Assembly: GCA_040755915.1 (NCBI GenBank)
Contig: JBFLWM010000033.1
Span: forward strand, 1-64,000
Source: Sulfurivermis sp040755915
GTDB taxonomy: Bacteria > Pseudomonadota > Gammaproteobacteria > Thiohalomonadales > Thiohalomonadaceae
Reading direction: 5' to 3'
DNA: 64,000 bases
Position numbers and translations under genes: made by a program
Notes under the pieces: model-generated
What the model saw: the letters and a program-made list of their open reading frames with translations, nothing else
The model's database searches: none
Told to the model about the DNA's origin: nothing
Shown here: piece by piece, positions 59,642 through 64,000 of the stretch
Position numbering within the stretch: the first letter of the stretch is position 1
Layout of the letters: every line of letters begins with the position of its first letter

Positions 59642-60744
59642 AGCCCCTGTTGCCTGTCTTCGTCCTGGCCGGAATGCTGTCTCTGCCGCTCCACGCCGCC
59701 GATCTGCCTGCCGAGGATGTGGTCATGACAGCGGCCCAGCAGCAGACCCTGGGCGTGACCACGCTGGAGCCCGAGGCCGTGAGCACGGTGGCCGGTCAGG
59801 AGCTGCCGGCGCTGGTGACGGTGGCGCCGGATCAGGTGCATCTGATCACGGCACCGCAGGCCGGCCTGCTGGAATACATGCCGAGCGCGGTGGGTGACGA
59901 GGTCATGGAGGGCCAGGTGATTGCCCGCCTCAAGAGTCCCGAGCTGGTCAGCCTGCAGCGTGATTTCCTGCAAACGCTGAGTCAGCAGCGTCTGGCCCAG
60001 ACCGCCATGACACGCGATGAGATGCTGTTCAAGGAAGGCGTCATTGCCCGCCGTCGCTATCTGGAAACCCAGAGCGCGTTCGAGGAAATGAATGCGGCGC
60101 TGGAAGAGCGGCGCCAGGCGTTGTTGCTGGCGGGGATGGCGGCACGTGACATCACGGCCCTGCTGAAGGAGCGCCGCCTCAGCACCACGCTGCAGGTGCG
60201 CGCGCCGATTACCGGCGTGGTCATCGAACGTCTCGCCGAACCGGGCCAGCGCCTCACCATGAGTGATCCCATCTACCGCCTCGCCAATCTCGACCCGCTG
60301 TGGCTGGAAATCCGCGTGCCGCTGGAGCAGTTGCCCAGCCTGGCTGCCGGCGCCGAGGTCAAGGTGGCGGGGCTCGGTGCGGCGGGTCGCCTGTTGAGCG
60401 TGGGCCGCGATGTCGATGCCGCGAGCCAGACGGTGCGGGTGCGCGCCGAACTGACCAGCGGTTCCGGCGCCCTGCGGCCCGGCCAGTATGTGCAGGCCGC
60501 CATCGCCGGTGTGGCCGGCACGGATCGCTATCAGCTGCCCGCCGCCGCCGTGGTGCGCAGCGGCCAGCACAGCATCGTGTTCGTGCAGACGGCGACGGGC
60601 TTTTCGCCGCGCATCGTCGAGGTGCTGGGCACGCAGAACGGCAAGACCGTATTCGTCGCCAAATTCGCGCCGCAGGAGCGCGTCGCGGTTACCGGCCTGG
60701 CGGCCGTGAAGGGCGCCGCCATGGGCCTCGGCGGGGGTGAGTGA
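59638..60744 (+). CDS. RND efflux periplasmic adaptor (CzcB/CusB-like)
   Basis: The 368-aa protein has a signal peptide, an alpha-hairpin (about residues 95-170) between lipoyl halves (HLITAPQAGLLEYMPSAVGD and LQVRAPITGVVIER) and a beta-barrel ending RVAVTGLAAVKGAAMGLGGG. No His-rich N-terminal metal domain is seen. It joins the RND pump to the TolC-like channel. ATG overlaps the preceding stop, and its own stop overlaps the pump start. Confidence 0.9.
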   Translation: MKPLLPVFVLAGMLSLPLHAADLPAEDVVMTAAQQQTLGVTTLEPEAVSTVAGQELPALVTVAPDQVHLITAPQAGLLEYMPSAVGDEVMEGQVIARLKSPELVSLQRDFLQTLSQQRLAQTAMTRDEMLFKEGVIARRRYLETQSAFEEMNAALEERRQALLLAGMAARDITALLKERRLSTTLQVRAPITGVVIERLAEPGQRLTMSDPIYRLANLDPLWLEIRVPLEQLPSLAAGAEVKVAGLGAAGRLLSVGRDVDAASQTVRVRAELTSGSGALRPGQYVQAAIAGVAGTDRYQLPAAAVVRSGQHSIVFVQTATGFSPRIVEVLGTQNGKTVFVAKFAPQERVAVTGLAAVKGAAMGLGGGE

Positions 60745-63700
60745 TGCTGGCGCGCCTGATTCAGTTTGCCCTGACCCAGCGCCTGCTGGCGCTGCTGGCG
60801 GTGCTGGTGTTGGTCGGTGCGGGAACGCTGGCGTTCCAGAACATCCCCATCGATGCCTTTCCGGACATCTCCTCGACGCAGGTGAAGATCATCATCAAGG
60901 CGCCGGGCATGACGCCGGAGGAAGTCGAGCAGCGCATCACCGCGCCCATCGAGGTGGAGATGTTGGGCATCCCGCATCAGGTGATGCTGCGCTCCGTGGC
61001 CAAGTACGCATTGACGGACATCACCGTCGACTTCGAGGACGGCACCGACATCTACTGGGCGCGGCAGCAGGTGGCCGAGCGGCTGAATGCCATCTGGGCG
61101 GATCTGCCCGCAGACATCAGCGGCGGCATGGCGCCGATGACCACGCCGCTGGGCGAGATGTTCATGTTCACCATCGAAGGCGACACGCTGGATGCAATGG
61201 AAAAACGCAGCCTGCTCGACTGGACCATCCGCCCCGCCTTGCGCACCGTGCCGGGCGTGGCGGACGTCAACGCCCTCGGCGGTCTGGCGCGCGCCTATGA
61301 AGTGGTGCCGGATGCAGCACGCATGAACGCACGCGGTGTCGGCATGGCCGAGCTGATGGCGGCGCTGGAAGAAAACAACCGCAACGACGGCGCCGGCCGC
61401 CTCAGCGAGGGCGACGAGGCCCTGCTGGTGCGCGCCGAGGGACGCATCCGTTCCGTGGAAGACGTACGTGCCATTGTGGTCAAGATTGCGGCGGGCGTGC
61501 CGGTGCGCGTGGGCGAAATCGCCACGGTGCGCATCGGCGCCATCACGCGCTATGGTGCGGTGACGCGCAATGGCGTGGGCGAGGCGGTCGAAGGCCTGGT
61601 GCTCGGCCTGCGCGGCGCCAACGCACGCGCCGTGGTGGAAGGGGTGCAGGCCAAGCTGGATGAGCTGGCACCGACGCTGCCGCAGGGCATCTCCATCAAC
61701 GTGTTCTACAACCGCGGCGACCTGGTGGACAAGGCGGTGAACACGGTGAGCAAGGCGCTCACCGAGGCCATCGTCCTGGTGCTGGTCCTGCTGGTGCTGT
61801 TCCTCGGCAATCTGCGCGCCGCGCTGACCGTGGCACTGGTATTGCCGCTGGCGGCGCTGGCCACCTTCATCCTGATGCGCCAGTTCGGCATGTCCGCCAA
61901 CCTGATGAGCCTGGGCGGTCTGGCCATCGCCATCGGCATGCTGGTGGACGCGGCGGTGGTGGTGGTGGAGAACATCGTTACCCATCTCGCCCACGGCGAG
62001 CAGCAGCAGCGCCTGCCGCGCATGCACCTGATCTATCGCGCCGTGCGTGAGGTCAGCGTCCCGGTCACCTCGGGCATCCTGATCATCATCATCGTGTTTC
62101 TGCCCCTGCTGACCCTGCAGGGACTGGAGGGCAAGCTGTTCATTCCGGTCGCCCTCACCATAGTGTTCGCCCTGGCCGGATCGCTGCTGCTGTCGCTGAC
62201 GGCGATTCCGGTACTGGCGTCGTTCCTGCTGAAGAAGGTCAGCCATGAGGACCCCTGGGTGGTGCGGCAGGTGATCCGCTACTACATGCCGCTGCTGCGC
62301 TGGTGTCTGGCCAAGCCGCAGCCGATCATCATCGGTGCCCTGGTGCTGCTGCTGGTGACCGGTGTCGTCTACACCCGCATCGGCAAGACCTTCATGCCGA
62401 CCATGGACGAAGGCAGCCTGCTGGTGCAGCTGGAAAAGCTGCCGTCCATCAATCTGGAGCAGTCGGTGGCGCTGGACCTGCGCGTGCAGCGTGCGCTGCT
62501 GGAGAATGTTCCGGAGATCACCGGCGTGATCGCCCGCGTCGGCTCCGATGAACTGGGCCTCGACCCGATGGGGCTGAACGACACCGACAGCTTTCTGGTC
62601 CTGAAGCCGCAGGACGAGTGGCGCATGGAAACCAAGGAAGAGCTTATCGACGCCATCCGCCAGGTGATGAACGACATCCCGGGCCTCAACTATGGCTTCA
62701 CCCAACCCATCGAGATGCGCATCTCCGAGATGCTGACCGGCGTGCGCGGCGATGTCGCGGTGAAGATCTTCGGCACCGATGTCACCGAGCTGGATGCCCA
62801 GGCACAGCGGATCACCGCCCTGCTGAACGGCATCCCCGGCGCGGAGGACGTGCGCACGGCGGAAAATTCCGGCGTGCAGTATTTGCAGGTCGTCATCGAC
62901 CGGCTGGCTGCGGGCCGCCTCGGCCTGTCGATCAATGAACTTGAAAACATGATGCGGGCACAGGTCGAGGGCATCGCGATCGGCACCGTGCATGAGGGCG
63001 CGCGCCGTACGCCGCTGATCCTGCGCGGCGGCGAGGACCTGCGCGCCGCGCCGGAGCGTTTCGCCGCCATGCAGGTGACCCTGCCGGACGGGCGCAACAT
63101 CCCGCTGTCCACCATCGCCACCCTGCAGCGGGTGGAGGGGCCGGTGAAGGTGGCGCGCGAAAAGGCGGCGCGCTATACGGTGGTGGTGGCCAATGTGCGT
63201 GGCCGCGACCTGGTGGGTTTCGTCGACGAGGCCAAGGCCAGGGTCGCCGAGCAGATCAAGCTGCCGACCGGCTACTACGTCGAGTGGGGCGGCCAGTTCG
63301 AGAACCAGCAGCGCGCCGCGCGCCGTCTGTCCATCGTGGTGCCGGTGGCCATCGGCCTGATCTTCCTGCTGCTGTTCTCCACCTTCGGCACCGTGCGTCA
63401 GGCGGCGCTGGTGCTGACCAATATCCCGTTCGCCATGATCGGCGGTGTGTTCTCGCTCTGGTTGGCCGGCGAATATCTGTCGGTGCCGGCATCGGTGGGC
63501 TTCATCGCGCTGCTGGGCATCGCCGTGCTGAACGGTGTGGTGATGGTGACGTATTTCAATCAGCTGCGCGCCCATGGCATGGCGCTGGCCGACGTGGTGA
63601 TCGAGGGGGCGCGCCGCCGCCTGCGTCCGGTGTTGATGACCGCCAGCATCGCCGCCTTCGGTCTGGTGCCGCTGCTGTTCGCCAGCGGCCCCGGTTCGGA

Positions 63701-63809
63701 GATCCAGCGGCCGCTGGCCATCGTGGTCATCGGCGGCCTGGTGACCTCCACCCTGCTGACCTTGATCCTGCTGCCGATCCTGTACCGTCGTTTCGGTGTG
63801 GAACGCTAG
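60744..63809 (+). CDS. Heavy-metal efflux RND pump (CzcA/CusA family)
   Basis: The 1021-aa pump has 12 predicted helices and two large periplasmic loops. It carries HME-RND features: NIPIDAFPDISSTQVKI, FMPTMDEGSLLVQLEKLPSI and the proton-relay region GGLAIAIGMLVDAAVVVVEN. It exports divalent or monovalent cations by proton antiport; ion specificity (Cu/Ag versus Zn/Co/Cd) cannot be set with certainty from the visible motifs. TGATG overlap with the adaptor gene. Confidence 0.93.
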   Translation: MLARLIQFALTQRLLALLAVLVLVGAGTLAFQNIPIDAFPDISSTQVKIIIKAPGMTPEEVEQRITAPIEVEMLGIPHQVMLRSVAKYALTDITVDFEDGTDIYWARQQVAERLNAIWADLPADISGGMAPMTTPLGEMFMFTIEGDTLDAMEKRSLLDWTIRPALRTVPGVADVNALGGLARAYEVVPDAARMNARGVGMAELMAALEENNRNDGAGRLSEGDEALLVRAEGRIRSVEDVRAIVVKIAAGVPVRVGEIATVRIGAITRYGAVTRNGVGEAVEGLVLGLRGANARAVVEGVQAKLDELAPTLPQGISINVFYNRGDLVDKAVNTVSKALTEAIVLVLVLLVLFLGNLRAALTVALVLPLAALATFILMRQFGMSANLMSLGGLAIAIGMLVDAAVVVVENIVTHLAHGEQQQRLPRMHLIYRAVREVSVPVTSGILIIIIVFLPLLTLQGLEGKLFIPVALTIVFALAGSLLLSLTAIPVLASFLLKKVSHEDPWVVRQVIRYYMPLLRWCLAKPQPIIIGALVLLLVTGVVYTRIGKTFMPTMDEGSLLVQLEKLPSINLEQSVALDLRVQRALLENVPEITGVIARVGSDELGLDPMGLNDTDSFLVLKPQDEWRMETKEELIDAIRQVMNDIPGLNYGFTQPIEMRISEMLTGVRGDVAVKIFGTDVTELDAQAQRITALLNGIPGAEDVRTAENSGVQYLQVVIDRLAAGRLGLSINELENMMRAQVEGIAIGTVHEGARRTPLILRGGEDLRAAPERFAAMQVTLPDGRNIPLSTIATLQRVEGPVKVAREKAARYTVVVANVRGRDLVGFVDEAKARVAEQIKLPTGYYVEWGGQFENQQRAARRLSIVVPVAIGLIFLLLFSTFGTVRQAALVLTNIPFAMIGGVFSLWLAGEYLSVPASVGFIALLGIAVLNGVVMVTYFNQLRAHGMALADVVIEGARRRLRPVLMTASIAAFGLVPLLFASGPGSEIQRPLAIVVIGGLVTSTLLTLILLPILYRRFGVER

Positions 63810-63818
63810 GAGTCCCTC

Positions 63819-64000
63819 ATGCAAGAGTGTCTATTGGTTATCGTGACCACGCCCTCCCTCGAGGAGTCGGTGGTGGACTGGCTGCTGGCGCAGGAACAGC
63901 TGTCAGGCTTCAGCAGCTCGCGTATCGACGGTTACGGCAGCCGGCAGTCGGAACTGTCGCTGGCCGAGCAGGTGATGGGGCGTCAGCGCAAGGTGATGTT
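63819..64000 (+). CDS. DUF3240 family protein, cut by the window end
   Basis: Only the first 60 codons are visible: MQECLLVIVTTPSLEESVVD and a continuing hydrophilic chain through SRQSELSLAEQVMGRQR. DUF3240 proteins are PII-like small proteins encoded at the end of czc operons, as here. TAGGAG precedes the ATG. Confidence 0.85.
   Translation, partial: MQECLLVIVTTPSLEESVVDWLLAQEQLSGFSSSRIDGYGSRQSELSLAEQVMGRQRKVM

Noticed and set aside
60531..63824. 1097-aa open frame antisense to the RND pump
   Set aside because: It is a GC-rich shadow: composition is low-complexity His/Gln/Arg, there is no ribosome site, and it covers the full pump gene.
1..64000. rRNA, tRNA, integrase or prophage
   Set aside because: I scanned for tRNA-like CCA-ended cloverleaves and phage or transposase proteins by eye and saw none; a tRNAscan run would be decisive.

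Overview
The window is GC-rich, densely coding DNA with short intergenic gaps and many GTG or overlapping ATGA/TGATG starts. Gene content points to a gammaproteobacterium: tmcA, rof-like, hemW, the rph-yicC-gmk-rpoZ-spoT neighbourhood, metA and pap are typical. A DsrC/TusE-like protein, NosL proteins, a DUF3501 locus and several FNR-type sites suggest a facultatively anaerobic, possibly sulfur-metabolising member of the Chromatiales/Ectothiorhodospiraceae-Thiohalobacter type. That placement is inference. No rRNA, tRNA, CRISPR, integrase or transposase was found.

Layout. 0.1-1.2 kb: secreted PHB-depolymerase-like esterase. 1.4-7.5 kb: minus-strand cluster with two NosL proteins, a TlpA lipoprotein, a UreH_2/SafE-type membrane protein, a His/Cys-rich membrane protein and an FtsX/LolD-type ABC transporter, headed by an FNR-like box; nosZ is absent. 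7.7-10.3 kb: DUF3501, CCG-domain Fe-S protein and rubrerythrin. 10.5-13.6 kb: YceI, cytochrome b561 and pirin, with a divergent LysR regulator. 13.6-17.3 kb: tmcA, carrying an in-frame palindromic element, and pap. 17.4-23.3 kb: diguanylate cyclase, large secreted orphan, P-loop ATPase, metA. 23.3-32.7 kb: phrB, anchored endonuclease, TPMT, msrA, FIST, MarC, GNAT, HDOD, DUF971 and a Fur-controlled hemP. 32.9-37.9 kb: macA-macB and a NodT-type outer-membrane factor, with a tandem palindrome array between macB and the outer-membrane gene. 38.2-47.4 kb: spoT, rpoZ, gmk, a RelE/Xre toxin-antitoxin pair, yicC, a Ser/Thr kinase-PP2C pair, rph and rdgB. 47.4-51.7 kb: substrate-binding lipoprotein plus a GGDEF-EAL protein interrupted by an in-frame TAG. 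51.8-58.3 kb: hemW, rof-like, a cysteine-poor DsrC-like protein, HD-GYP, a bacteriohemerythrin behind two perfect FNR boxes, rlmN-like and a pyruvyl transferase. 58.4-64.0 kb: heavy-metal RND efflux operon ending in a cut-off DUF3240 gene.

Themes. (1) Redox and oxygen response: FNR-type sites, hemerythrin, rubrerythrin, MsrA, TlpA, NosL. (2) Cyclic-di-GMP signalling: one GGDEF, one broken GGDEF-EAL, one HD-GYP, plus HDOD and FIST proteins. (3) Metal and drug efflux: MacAB-NodT and CzcCBA-like systems. (4) Repeats: many intergenic palindromes with GTAGGAGC-like heads, one family forming a 48/49-bp tandem array and another lying inside tmcA.
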